Positions 42,673 to 50,231 of a stretch of 50,231 bases of DNA are shown here, piece by piece (positions within the stretch are counted from its first letter, which is position 1; the number at the start of each line of letters is the position of its first letter). Source of the DNA: an uncultured Bacteroidales bacterium (GTDB lineage: Bacteria > Bacteroidota > Bacteroidia > Bacteroidales > Bacteroidaceae); assembly GCA_902779165.1 (NCBI GenBank), contig CACZAN010000027.1, positions 1 to 50,231 on the forward strand, given 5' to 3'. A program made the position numbers and the translations under genes. A model generated the notes under the pieces. That model was not told the origin of the DNA and did not search any database. It saw only the letters and a program-made list of their open reading frames with translations.

Positions 42673-44007
42673 CTACAGACTCTTCTGCACATACCGGAGC
42701 ACGAAGATCACGAAAAGGCCCCACACAGTGGGGCTGAGCTGGCGGATGCCCTTCATGCCCGAGCCGACCTTCATCAGTACATACATGATAATACCCATCA
42801 TGATGCCGTCGCTGATACTATAGCTCAGCGGCATCATCAGCATGGTGACGAAGGCGGGGATGGCCTCGGTATAGTCGTCCCAATCCACTCCGGTGGTGTT
42901 TGCAATCATCATGACACCCACGATGACGAGCGAAGGTCCTGTGGCAGCAGCGGGAATGGCAAGGAACAGCGGGCCGAGGAACAGCGCCAGCGCGAAGCAT
43001 ACCGCCACGACAAAAGCCGTGAGCCCAGTACGTCCTCCCACTGCCACACCTGCAGCGCTCTCCACATAGGTCGTCGTGGTGGACGCACCCAGACAGGCAC
43101 CGGCGGTGGTGGCTATGGCATCAGACATCAGCATACGCCCTACCCCGTCCACCTTACCGTCCTTATCCACCATATCGGCCTTCAACGAGACAGCTATCAC
43201 GGTGCCTATGGTGTCGAAGAGATCCACAAAGAGGAAGGTTATCACCACGATAAACATGTCCCACGAGAAGATATGACTCCACTCGAACTGAAGGAATACG
43301 GGTGCCAGCGAGGGCGGTGCGGAGAAGAGCTCACCGAGATGGGTCACGCCCATCGGGATACCGATGAGCGCCGTCAGCAGGATCCCCCAGAGGAGTCCTC
43401 CCCGGATATTCCTTACTACCATCAGTCCACAGAGCACAAGTCCGATGAGCGCCAGCAGCACCGAGGGACTGTCAAAGTTCGCGAGGCTCACCTGCGTACT
43501 CTTGTCGGCAACGATGATGCCGCAGTTCTGCAGACCGATGAAGGCGATGAAAAGTCCTATACCGCCTCCGATGGCAGACTTCATACCTGTTGGAACGGCG
43601 TTCGCTATCAGCTCCCTGACTTTGAAGAGCGAGAGGAGGATAAAGAGGATTCCCTCGATGAAGACTGCCGTCAGCGCGAACTGCCAACTGTAGCCCATCC
43701 CCAGACAGACGGTAAAGACGAAAAAGGCGTTGATGCCCATACCCGGTGCCAGTCCGAAAGGCTTCTTGGCATAGAACGCCATCATCAACGTTCCGACGAT
43801 GGATGCCAGTACGGTGGCGGTGAATACCGCACTGGTGGGCATTCCCATCGGCTCAAGGGCGCTGAAGATGCTGGGGTTCACGGCCAGGATATAGGCCATG
43901 GTGAGGAAAGTAGTGAGCCCGGCATAGATCTCCGTTCGCACCTTATGTTGTGCCGGGTCGAACCCGAATAGTTTCTGTAGCATAGTTAATGTTTTTTCAC
44001 CTTGCTT
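42673..44007 (-). CDS. NCS2-family purine permease (guanine/hypoxanthine type)
   Basis: The open frame extends to 44151, but the first plausible start is ATG near 44007 (MKKQGEKTLTMLQKLFGFDP), giving about 444 residues; MLQKLF ten codons later is also possible. It has many membrane segments and the AzgA/PbuG-like motifs MAYILAVNPSIFSALEPMGM, ATVLASIVGTLMMAFYAKKP, GLAPGMGINAFFVFT and LGASTTTTYVESAAGVAVGG. It imports purine bases by proton symport. A TACTTTTG box (about 44145) gives a 5' leader of roughly 120 nt containing a 22-codon ORF. Confidence 0.9.
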   Translation of the reverse strand, partial: KQGEKTLTMLQKLFGFDPAQHKVRTEIYAGLTTFLTMAYILAVNPSIFSALEPMGMPTSAVFTATVLASIVGTLMMAFYAKKPFGLAPGMGINAFFVFTVCLGMGYSWQFALTAVFIEGILFILLSLFKVRELIANAVPTGMKSAIGGGIGLFIAFIGLQNCGIIVADKSTQVSLANFDSPSVLLALIGLVLCGLMVVRNIRGGLLWGILLTALIGIPMGVTHLGELFSAPPSLAPVFLQFEWSHIFSWDMFIVVITFLFVDLFDTIGTVIAVSLKADMVDKDGKVDGVGRMLMSDAIATTAGACLGASTTTTYVESAAGVAVGGRTGLTAFVVAVCFALALFLGPLFLAIPAAATGPSLVIVGVMMIANTTGVDWDDYTEAIPAFVTMLMMPLSYSISDGIMMGIIMYVLMKVGSGMKGIRQLSPTVWGLFVIFVLRYVQKSL

Positions 44008-44048
44008 CTTCATATTCTTCTGCAGCCACAGACCGCTGAACGCGTGTC

Positions 44049-44117
44049 CTATCGTTCCACAATCTCCGGCAACGGTCCGTAGTTCTCTATCTTTGGCAAA
44101 TCGAACAAAACTCTCAT
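44049..44117 (-). CDS. Possible 22-residue upstream ORF in the permease leader
   Basis: ATG 44117 opens MRVLFDLPKIENYGPLPEIV and ends in TAG at 44049, between the promoter and the permease start. The composition looks protein-like. It could be a regulatory leader peptide or the remnant of a longer gene. I see no purine riboswitch core around it, though my reading by eye is not decisive. Confidence 0.3.
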   Translation of the reverse strand: MRVLFDLPKIENYGPLPEIVER

Positions 44118-44245
44118 TTTCGAAATGCCCGTTTCGGATGCAAAAGTACACTTTTTAACCGACTCAGCAAAATTTTTTCATTATATATTCAATTAAATTT
44201 TGTAATTTTGCATCGATTATCAAATCAATGATGTATTTTTGCAGT

Positions 44246-44405
44246 CGTTAACAACATCAAGGTGTGGAATAAGGCCGATTTTTCATTCGTCATAAGACAG
44301 AAATCTATGTTCTGCCCCCACATCTTAACATCCGAATCCGGACAGTTCAATGGGCTTTGACCCCGTATGCGTAATGATGGCTCCACGATGTTGTAGATGT
44401 TGCAC
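44246..44405 (+). ncRNA. Candidate IS110 bridge RNA
   Basis: A TATTTTTG promoter box at about 44234 precedes this stretch by a few bases. It can fold: ACAACATC (44251-44258) pairs with GATGTTGT (44387-44394) and encloses AAGGTGTGG (44259-44267) pairing with CCACATCTT (44318-44326). The inner loop 44268-44317 has a small CAGAA/TTCTG hairpin. A second loop region lies at 44327-44386 with GTTCAA/TTTGAC. One closing stem with two large internal loops just upstream of an IS110 transposase fits the published bridge-RNA plan (target-binding and donor-binding loops). Guide matches were not established. Confidence 0.5.
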
Positions 44406-44423
44406 ATTTTAAATGATTCAGTT

Positions 44424-45389
44424 ATGACCTACATTGGAATTGACATTAGTAAAGATTCTTTCGTTGTCGCTTACTCTGCAGACAAGAGCAGCAAGACGAG
44501 GACATTCAAGAACACCACCAAGGGTATTCATGAGTTCATCCAGACTATCTCCAAGGATGAGCACCACTGCGTCATGGAGGCGACAGGCAATTACAGTGCC
44601 CTACTTGTTTATCTGCTTTCTGAGGCAAGTGTTACGACGAGCTTGGAGAATCCGCTCAAGGTGAAGAGCTTTGCCCGTGCCATGCTATCCACCGTCAAGA
44701 CGGATGAGATAGACGCTCGCCTCATTGCACTCTATGGCGAGAAGATGCAGCCTGCGCCTTACCAACTGCGCAGTGACGCCATTCTCACGCTCAAGCAGAA
44801 GCGTACTGTCATCCGCCAGCTTAAGAAACAGCTCATTGCCACAAGGAACCTCAAAGGTTCGATGGAGGTGCTACCGTTCTTTGATGCCAAGTGCAGGAGG
44901 TCGGTCGAGAAGACCATTGCATTCCTGGAGAAGCAGATTAAGGACCTCGAAGAGGATCTCTCGTCACTTGCCCGTTCTGAGTACAAGAAGCAGATGGACT
45001 TGCTCACCTCCATAAAAGGCATAGGTGTCACACTTGCTGCCGCGCTCATCATGGCCACTGGCGGGTTCACTTACTTTGATAACGCCAAGCAATTCACCCG
45101 TTATCTGGGATTGTCGCCGACCTATCAGCAGTCTGGAACGTCTGTCAATGTCAAAGGTCATATCAACCGCAATGGAGACTCCTCCCTGAGAAGCCAACTC
45201 TACGTCGCTGCGTTCTCTTCGCTAAGATGCAACACAGAGTGCAGAGCCTGTTACGACCGATTGCGGTCTCATGGAAAGCCTGGGAAGGTCGCTGTCATTG
45301 CCGTAGCAAACAAACTCGTCCGACAGGCTTTTGCCGTGGTCACACAGGAGACACCTTATATGGATGGATATGTATCTTCTAAAAAGTAA
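44424..45389 (+). CDS. IS110-family transposase (DEDD recombinase)
   Basis: The protein has 321 residues from ATG 44424; the frame is open nine codons earlier. The RuvC-like DEDD domain shows MTYIGIDISKDSFVVAYS (first Asp), CVMEATGNYSALLV (Glu) and KTDEIDARLIALYG (two Asp). The Tnp20 domain has LTSIKGIGVTLAAALIMATG, LGLSPTYQQSGTSVNVKGHI (candidate catalytic Ser in QQSG) and SSLRSQLYVAAFSSLRC. The family moves by RNA-guided recombination in which the upstream non-coding RNA selects donor and target DNA. The gene looks intact. Confidence 0.93.
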   Translation: MTYIGIDISKDSFVVAYSADKSSKTRTFKNTTKGIHEFIQTISKDEHHCVMEATGNYSALLVYLLSEASVTTSLENPLKVKSFARAMLSTVKTDEIDARLIALYGEKMQPAPYQLRSDAILTLKQKRTVIRQLKKQLIATRNLKGSMEVLPFFDAKCRRSVEKTIAFLEKQIKDLEEDLSSLARSEYKKQMDLLTSIKGIGVTLAAALIMATGGFTYFDNAKQFTRYLGLSPTYQQSGTSVNVKGHINRNGDSSLRSQLYVAAFSSLRCNTECRACYDRLRSHGKPGKVAVIAVANKLVRQAFAVVTQETPYMDGYVSSKK

Positions 45390-45455
45390 CTCCTGCTGGT
45401 CCCCACGGGTCTCAGAAGTTAGAATAAATCTAATACCTGAAAACACCGAGGGGCT

Positions 45456-45474
45456 TGGGGGCGAGAAGCCCCCA
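45456..45474 (+). terminator. Hairpin downstream of the IS110 transposase
   Basis: GGGGGC-GAGAA-GCCCCC is a strong 6-bp stem inside the right non-coding end of the element. There is no T-run, so it may be structural rather than a terminator. Confidence 0.4.
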
Positions 45475-45515
45475 TGAAAGGCTAACACATAGCACTAATG
45501 CTAAAAAACGTTAAC

Positions 45516-45873
45516 CATATTCAGTTTTTATATTACAGTTCATGGATTATTCAACCATGACCCTCATTTTTTAGGATTAAGAGCCTCATTCCATCATGCA
45601 ACCACACTGGTTACTTATCTATGACACCCGTTTTTTCACATTATCAACATTAACTCTTATCTCTTACTTCTTGAACCCTTCACCCTTAACCCTTAATTAG
45701 CCCTCCCCCATCCTACATCAAACATCATACATCTTCTAATGCTATTCTCCTTTTCCATCACTTTTTCACAGCTATCAATCATCCGGACACAAAAAAGCTG
45801 CAACTTCTTTCGAAATTGCAGCTTTATATGTCAAACCCTCCGCCCTGAACAGAGACTGGTTTTCACTATCTGT
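45516..45873. other. Non-coding stretch between IS110 and the accessory operon
   Basis: This AT-rich region has no convincing gene. It contains degenerate AACCCTTAACCC/TTAATTAG text near 45670-45710 and ends with a strong hairpin at 45793-45825. Confidence 0.5.
45793..45825. terminator. Terminator of the accessory operon
   Basis: AAAGCTGCAA and TTGCAGCTTT form a perfect 10-bp stem, with AAAAA before and TTTATAT after. The minus-strand reading ends in a T-run, so it serves the operon coming from 50231. Confidence 0.8.
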
Positions 45874-46083
45874 TCACTTTAGCATCTTTGAGTGAAAATC
45901 CATGAGTTCGGAGATCCTTAAACTTCTTGCCCCCTGAAACAAATTGTCCATTCTTATTTCATCATTTCCGCATAATTGAGGAGGCTTAACGTGGGTTGCC
46001 TCTAACGCTCTGGTCAATTTTCTAACAACATGGTCAAATATCTCACGCAAAAGTGGTCTTTCACCTCCTTCTATCCTTCTCAA
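45874..46083 (-). CDS. Small protein at the end of the accessory operon
   Basis: The 69 residues start at TTG 46083, which overlaps the TGA of the HNH-like gene. A second choice is TTG near 46053, eleven bases after a GGAGG ribosome site, giving about 58 residues (REIFDHVVRKLTRALEATHV). The sequence looks like a real basic, helical protein (NLFQGARSLRISELMDFHSK). I do not recognise it. Its tight coupling to the HNH-like gene and the terminator right after it suggest it is part of the system, perhaps a small regulator or antitoxin-like partner. Confidence 0.5.
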   Translation of the reverse strand: MRRIEGGERPLLREIFDHVVRKLTRALEATHVKPPQLCGNDEIRMDNLFQGARSLRISELMDFHSKMLK

Positions 46084-47687
46084 TCATGAAACACACTCTT
46101 ATCCATCGTTAGTATCTCATTCAGTATCTGGCCATTTTCCAAATATACTTTCTCCTTCGCCTCTATCATTTCTGCCTGCTTCAAAAAGTAATTTAGCATC
46201 ACATCAAGTTCTTCCTTTGTATAGCCTAAATCTTCGGACATCCTCTCAAAAGACATCTCGTTTTTATGCTCCTTTATCCATACAAGAATTTTCCTTATCG
46301 ATCTGGGAAACATAATCACATTGGGGCTCTCCGACGTCACCCAAGCAGAATATTCGTCATGATGCTCACCTTCACATTTCTCGAATCCCATACGAGTCAT
46401 AAAGTCGTCAACATCCGATTTCTCATATCTCGACAGCGTCTGATGCTGTTGCTGTCCCAGATTCCACACACTCCTGTCATGCCTCCAGATTTCATCAAGT
46501 ATCTGCCGTTTCACACACCAGAATTCAATAAAACTCATCTCACGCATCTTTTCCGACTCCTGCCCTTCGTTCAAATCTTCTTCTGGCAAATGATGCTGTC
46601 TGCAGAATGAATGGGCACGGCTGGAGCTTGCGTAAAAATTGATCAATATATCCCCCATTAATGCCTGATATGGAATGGTCGATGCATGATGGCCAAAAAT
46701 ACCCAGCGTTTCGTCACGAGTATCATTGGCTCTGTACAAGCTATAGGCACAGTAACCAAGTTTACTCCTTTTTGTGATGATATCCTCTCGCTTTATCGCC
46801 AGACATCTGTCCAACACTTTTCGTAACTTCTCTTCGTGGTCCCGTTCCATCTTGCACCCCATCTCACCAACAGACATACGCCACATCACCGACAACCAAA
46901 ACAGATAAGGAATTTCTGGAGGATAGTTCTTTTTTCCATCAAGAATCTCCGCATAGTATGATTCTATTGTTGAAAAGCGTTTCTCGCAGTCCTCACAGAA
47001 CACATAGTCACGTGTCAGAGCATTCACCTTTTTGTTCTCTTCTTCTATCTCATCATCTGTAAAACTTCTTCCAATCAGTGTGTTCACCATATCATCATAT
47101 ACATGATGCCCAAAGTACTTTTCCTTATAACCTTCTGAGAGATTGGTAACATCCACTACCACCTTTTCCCTGTCCTTACTGCCGTCGTTTGAGAATGTCC
47201 TCGCTATCAGCAAGTGTGGAACCATATGCGAGCCTGGTTTGTCCGCAGGATTCTTCTTGCAAAGCAGACATTTGATTTCACCGGGTTGTTGAGCTTTAGG
47301 CTGATGAGTCACTCTTGTCTTTTCCGTGTAGAATCGTTCCACCTTTCTCGTCATTCTCATGGCTATCTCTACAGCTGGCCTCTTGTCCTCATCTGTCCAG
47401 CCGGGGAAATGATCCATATCCATTCTGAATTTCTGCAGAAACTGCCCATAGCGGTAACTGATATCTATAGGATCCTCACGCATGATGTGAATCTCCAAGA
47501 TTGTCGCCAGACAGTCCAACTGGAGCCTGCACATTTCAGGAGTGTAAGTAGCCTCATCCACATGATAGGAAACCTCAAACTTGTTACACATCTCCCAGCC
47601 AAGTCTCTCTGCCAGTTCCCGATTTCCTTCCGAAATAGCCTTCTTTGTGTCTTCTATCGACTGATATAACGATCTCAAATCCTCCAT
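46080..47687 (-). CDS. Large protein with HNH-like zinc site and C-terminal winged-helix-like domain
   Basis: Of the 535 residues, about 1-130 are helical. About 138-240 carry CLLCKKNPADKPGSHMVPHL (C140, C143, H154, H158) and, about 90 residues later, FCEDCEKRF (C231, C234). This C-x2-C ... H ... C-x2-C arrangement is that of HNH-type nuclease or zinc domains. About 250-470 is helical and of unknown type. About 475-530 resembles a winged helix (SFERMSEDLGYTKEELDVML). It starts 11 bp after the DUF2971 gene. A nuclease effector in a defence operon is the leading idea; the catalytic His/Asn set is not proven by eye. Confidence 0.6.
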   Translation of the reverse strand: MEDLRSLYQSIEDTKKAISEGNRELAERLGWEMCNKFEVSYHVDEATYTPEMCRLQLDCLATILEIHIMREDPIDISYRYGQFLQKFRMDMDHFPGWTDEDKRPAVEIAMRMTRKVERFYTEKTRVTHQPKAQQPGEIKCLLCKKNPADKPGSHMVPHLLIARTFSNDGSKDREKVVVDVTNLSEGYKEKYFGHHVYDDMVNTLIGRSFTDDEIEEENKKVNALTRDYVFCEDCEKRFSTIESYYAEILDGKKNYPPEIPYLFWLSVMWRMSVGEMGCKMERDHEEKLRKVLDRCLAIKREDIITKRSKLGYCAYSLYRANDTRDETLGIFGHHASTIPYQALMGDILINFYASSSRAHSFCRQHHLPEEDLNEGQESEKMREMSFIEFWCVKRQILDEIWRHDRSVWNLGQQQHQTLSRYEKSDVDDFMTRMGFEKCEGEHHDEYSAWVTSESPNVIMFPRSIRKILVWIKEHKNEMSFERMSEDLGYTKEELDVMLNYFLKQAEMIEAKEKVYLENGQILNEILTMDKSVFHD

Positions 47688-47698
47688 AGCTTTTTCAT

Positions 47699-48979
47699 TT
47701 ACACCCTCAAACTCTCCACATCGCTCATCATCACATGTCGCACATTCAACTCGCGCTTCGACAGATCAGCCAACAGCGGAACATTCACGTCCTTATAAGC
47801 AAGATTTGCTCCCAAATATAGCATAACCGGTTTCAAGCCAAGCTCCTCAAACTCATAATTCTTATAGAGACAAACCAGACCGTCATAATTCGCCACACTA
47901 AGTTCTTCGTCGCTGGCTTCCTTTACTATCCTCCATTCACCCTCATACTGAAATTGCTGGCTTTTCGTATAAAAATGATATTTCGAAAGATCCTTATAAT
48001 ACAGCGTTATTCCTTCATTCTTCAACTTCGAAGCCACCTCTGTCAGCTTTTTAACTTTCTGATTCTTCTCATCCAGATACAGAACAGGTTTCAGCGAGTC
48101 GTTTTCTATCTGAAATTCCAGACACACACCTTTACCTCCGTCACCATACAGTCGCCACATCAAGGCATCGTCTCTCTTATCCGAGAAGCACCCAATCAGG
48201 TTGTTCTTATATTCCACCACCTTCTTCTTCCGCAAACCGCCATCTTGGAAATACCGTGATTTCGGATGCAGCACTTTCCGTCGTTCATCCTCGTATGCCT
48301 TGCAAAGAAAATCGCCCAGATAAAACGTCTCCGATGAGTCATTCATCGACATAATGGAGTTCAGCCTTATCTTCTTGCTCTTCAACATCTCAATATAGGT
48401 ATTGAACGACATATATTTGAAGAACCGCTTCTTCCGTGTATCCACAACAACACCGTCCTCATTACTCTCCTCAAATAAAAATGAGTGTATATCGCCCTCC
48501 ACAACATACTTATAAGTGAATGTGTCATATTTCACCGTCGCATCCCTGAAGCTAATCTTCTCTAGTTCCTCGTTGATCTTCCTCACCTTATCCTCATTTG
48601 CCAAAGGCAAAAGTATATCAAGCAGCTTGTCAAAGGTTGTTGACTCATTCTGAAACTGGCATCTTAGATACTCATCCACGAAAATATCCGTATCAAGGTC
48701 ATCATTATCATACCAGTAGTCATCATATACCGCTCTCAGGCTGAACATCCCACTGACTTGAAGCTTTCCATTCTCCACAACATTCGATATGAAAGGTCTA
48801 ACAGACATTATTTTAATCCCGTCATAGATCACAGTCACTGCCTGCTTTTCACTATTTTCAACGTCATCCAGAGAATATTTACCATGGTCGACGTTGATAA
48901 GCGCCAGCCTCTCATGCAATTGCCTTACTACCTCGGCCTTAATCTCTTGTATCGATTTATAGTGTTTTACCATAAGCAT
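47699..48979 (-). CDS. DUF2971 domain protein
   Basis: Of the 426 residues, about 1-175 are an unassigned acidic region. About 185-410 match the DUF2971 pattern: FFKYMSFNTYIEMLKSKKI, SIMSMNDSSETFYLG, NLIGCFSDKRDDALMWRLYG and DGGKGVCLEFQIE, then QFQYEGEWRIVKEA. DUF2971 proteins are often found beside phage-defence genes. Their chemistry is not settled as far as I know; the conserved Arg/His-Tyr, Ser and Glu positions have suggested ADP-ribosyltransferase-like folds. A GGAGG lies about 30 bases before the ATG and the SIR2-like gene is directly upstream. Confidence 0.75.
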   Translation of the reverse strand: MLMVKHYKSIQEIKAEVVRQLHERLALINVDHGKYSLDDVENSEKQAVTVIYDGIKIMSVRPFISNVVENGKLQVSGMFSLRAVYDDYWYDNDDLDTDIFVDEYLRCQFQNESTTFDKLLDILLPLANEDKVRKINEELEKISFRDATVKYDTFTYKYVVEGDIHSFLFEESNEDGVVVDTRKKRFFKYMSFNTYIEMLKSKKIRLNSIMSMNDSSETFYLGDFLCKAYEDERRKVLHPKSRYFQDGGLRKKKVVEYKNNLIGCFSDKRDDALMWRLYGDGGKGVCLEFQIENDSLKPVLYLDEKNQKVKKLTEVASKLKNEGITLYYKDLSKYHFYTKSQQFQYEGEWRIVKEASDEELSVANYDGLVCLYKNYEFEELGLKPVMLYLGANLAYKDVNVPLLADLSKRELNVRHVMMSDVESLRV

Positions 48980-49036
48980 TTACTTATTTCAGACCCGCTT
49001 TCCACTTCACCTCCTGCGTCATAGATTTCACCCCTA

Positions 49037-50231
49037 TCATTTTATTAAGCGAGAATCAAAGTCGCTTATGCTTTTCTCTATCTTCACAGCATGCATTTTA
49101 TCCGCTAATGCCATCAGTTGTGGATTATTATTAATTACGACTTGTTTTGGTAATCGAAATAATTCAGAAGATAATCATTAATACCTTCATCCTTACCACC
49201 ATACCCTATCACAATCAAGCTCTTTGCATGAATAAGGTTATTCTTAAATTTGCGGAACAATTTCTTATAGAACCGAGAACGTTTATAATAAACTGGCTTA
49301 GTAGTTGCTCCCGTCAAGAAGTCTGCATGATAGGATAAGAAGTCGTTATCATAACCATTCTTCCTGGTACGTTCTCTTTCCAAATCCATCAGCCCCATTC
49401 CATATCTGAACTTCACCTCACAATCATCTACCAAGCCATAACCCGTCTCTCTATGCATCATTACGTAATTCAAACTACCGTGAAGTTTATAAAGTCGTAT
49501 AGGCGCACCATAATACCTACCTGTATATCTTTCCAAACGACAGCGATAAGCATCACGTCCGTTTATATGGAGACTACCATAATACCTTGAACCATAATCA
49601 TCAAATCCATCTGACATATCGCCATTGATATAATCAGACCGATTGAATGATTCCAAGAACAAATCATGATTCAATGTATGTATATTGACCAAATAATCTT
49701 CTTTTAATTTGGAGATATACTGTAAAAAACTGTTATAAGAATATCTTGGCTCATCATGATAAGGCCCAATATGCGTTGGAATACCCTCAAACCAAGACTT
49801 ATTGTCTGCGTCTTTCAGTAGGTGTGCAACCATCTGGCTATAAACATCAGGCAGATTACCAATCAAACCGTATGGTGTATTGTACTCATCTACGTATTTT
49901 TCAATAATAGCCGCATATTCTGTGTATATATCTTTTGAGCGCAATACATCCATAAAACGTTCATAGTCAAACTCATCAACTTTATTGCTATATGCAGCAA
50001 TCAAATCTTTGCATAGGCTGAATTCTCTATCATAGTTGTTCGTGTAACCAAAATCCGGCTTAGTTCCATCCGTTCTTGATGCCATTTCGCCAGAAGGAGA
50101 AAAAGACACTGGTTGTTCATCGAATTTGAGAATACCATTATTAACAGCACCACCTGTCGGATAACCCATAGGTATAGAGAAACCTGCTCCAAGGAGGAAG
50201 GCAATAGATTCTCTTTGGTCAAAGGGCTTCA
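49037..50231 (-). CDS. SIR2-like protein, cut by the window edge and apparently frameshifted near its C-terminus
   Basis: The open frame runs from the window edge (50231) to TAA at 49135. Upstream of the ATG at 50169 it is still coding: IAFLLGAGFSIPMGYPTG is the SIR2 nucleotide loop, so the real start lies beyond the window. Later SIR2 landmarks are VNIHTLNHDLFLESF (TxNxD-like), LYKLHGSLNYV (catalytic-type His) and SLIVIGYGGKDEGINDYL. After the TAA, the neighbouring frame continues for 34 residues (VVINNNPQLMALADKMHAVK) to TGA 49037, exactly the kind of closing strand and helix expected after the GYGG motif. One missing base near 49141 would explain it. It is predicted to hydrolyse NAD as a defence effector. 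Confidence 0.75.

Larger units (their letters stand above)
44200..45515 (+). mobile_element. IS110-family insertion sequence (approximate limits)
   Basis: It contains an IS110-type transposase gene (44424-45389), a structured upstream region of about 180 bp and a downstream region of about 125 bp. The word CGTTAAC occurs at 44246-44252 and 45509-45515 and may mark the ends, but IS110 elements lack terminal inverted repeats, so the borders cannot be fixed by eye. It lies between the purine permease and the SIR2/DUF2971/HNH operon. Confidence 0.7.

Noticed and set aside
43273-43971. 232-residue hydrophilic open frame on the plus strand
   Set aside because: It is antisense to the membrane-spanning permease; such Asp/Glu/Gln-rich shadows are typical of that.
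45456-45474. attC or integron-like hairpin after IS110
   Set aside because: It is only a short GC hairpin; there is no integrase, cassette array or R-box pair.
1-50231. tRNA or rRNA genes
   Set aside because: I looked for T-loop GGTTCGAAT-type words with cloverleaf partners in the gaps. The GGTTCGAAGCC words at 18920-19050 belong to the REP copies and lack the other arms.

Overview
The window looks like a chromosome segment from a Bacteroidota, most likely a Prevotella-type gut or rumen species. The evidence is promoters of the TAnnTTTG type, a Bacteroidetes glycogen cluster (debranching enzyme, GT4, GH57), an ECF sigma / FecR-like / outer-membrane barrel operon, an UpxY-type antiterminator, and xylan-active GH30 and GH43 enzymes. 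This is inferred from protein reading only; no database was searched.

Layout. 1-942 holds a long palindrome and a coding remnant. 943-1647 (-) is a Crp/Fnr regulator, divergent from the glycogen operon (1828-6728, +). 6729-7441 is gene-poor. 7442-11606 (+) is an ECF sigma factor, a short FecR-like anti-sigma protein and a large outer-membrane barrel. 11607-13693 is a repeat-rich element followed by a REP-associated (Y1/HUH) transposase. 13794-17238 (-) is thrS-infC-rpmI-rplT. 17381-20545 (-) has a beta-helix lipoprotein and the dipeptidase PepD. 20688-27299 (+) is mostly housekeeping: a small membrane protein, an OmpH/Skp-like lipoprotein, PrmA, RecR, a membrane protein, a GT2, a GNAT, a Ser/Arg/Gly-rich exported protein and TcdA. 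27290-29592 (-) has an MBL-fold hydrolase and a GH30 enzyme, divergent from a multidomain GH43 (29782-32916, +). 33001-42086 (-) is a nucleotide-sugar operon headed by an UpxY-like antiterminator: gmd, fcl, a cytidylyltransferase/GHMP-kinase fusion, purT, a UDP-glucuronate epimerase, a galacturonokinase-like kinase and a nucleotidyltransferase. 42673-44151 (-) is an NCS2 purine permease. 44200-45515 is an IS110-family element with a structured upstream region that could be its bridge RNA. 45874-50231 (-) is an AT-richer accessory operon encoding a SIR2-like protein (cut by the window edge and apparently frameshifted), a DUF2971 protein, a protein with an HNH-like zinc site and a small protein. 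It is a candidate anti-phage defence system.

A theme runs through the window: several families of short palindromic or simple repeats fill the intergenic gaps and have also entered coding sequence in frame. Cases are a REP copy splitting the signal peptide of the lipoprotein at 17381, two inserts in the GH43 enzyme, one in the epimerase, and repeat-derived ends of several nucleotide-sugar genes. The resident REP-associated transposase is the natural candidate for moving at least one family, but the sequence alone does not prove this.
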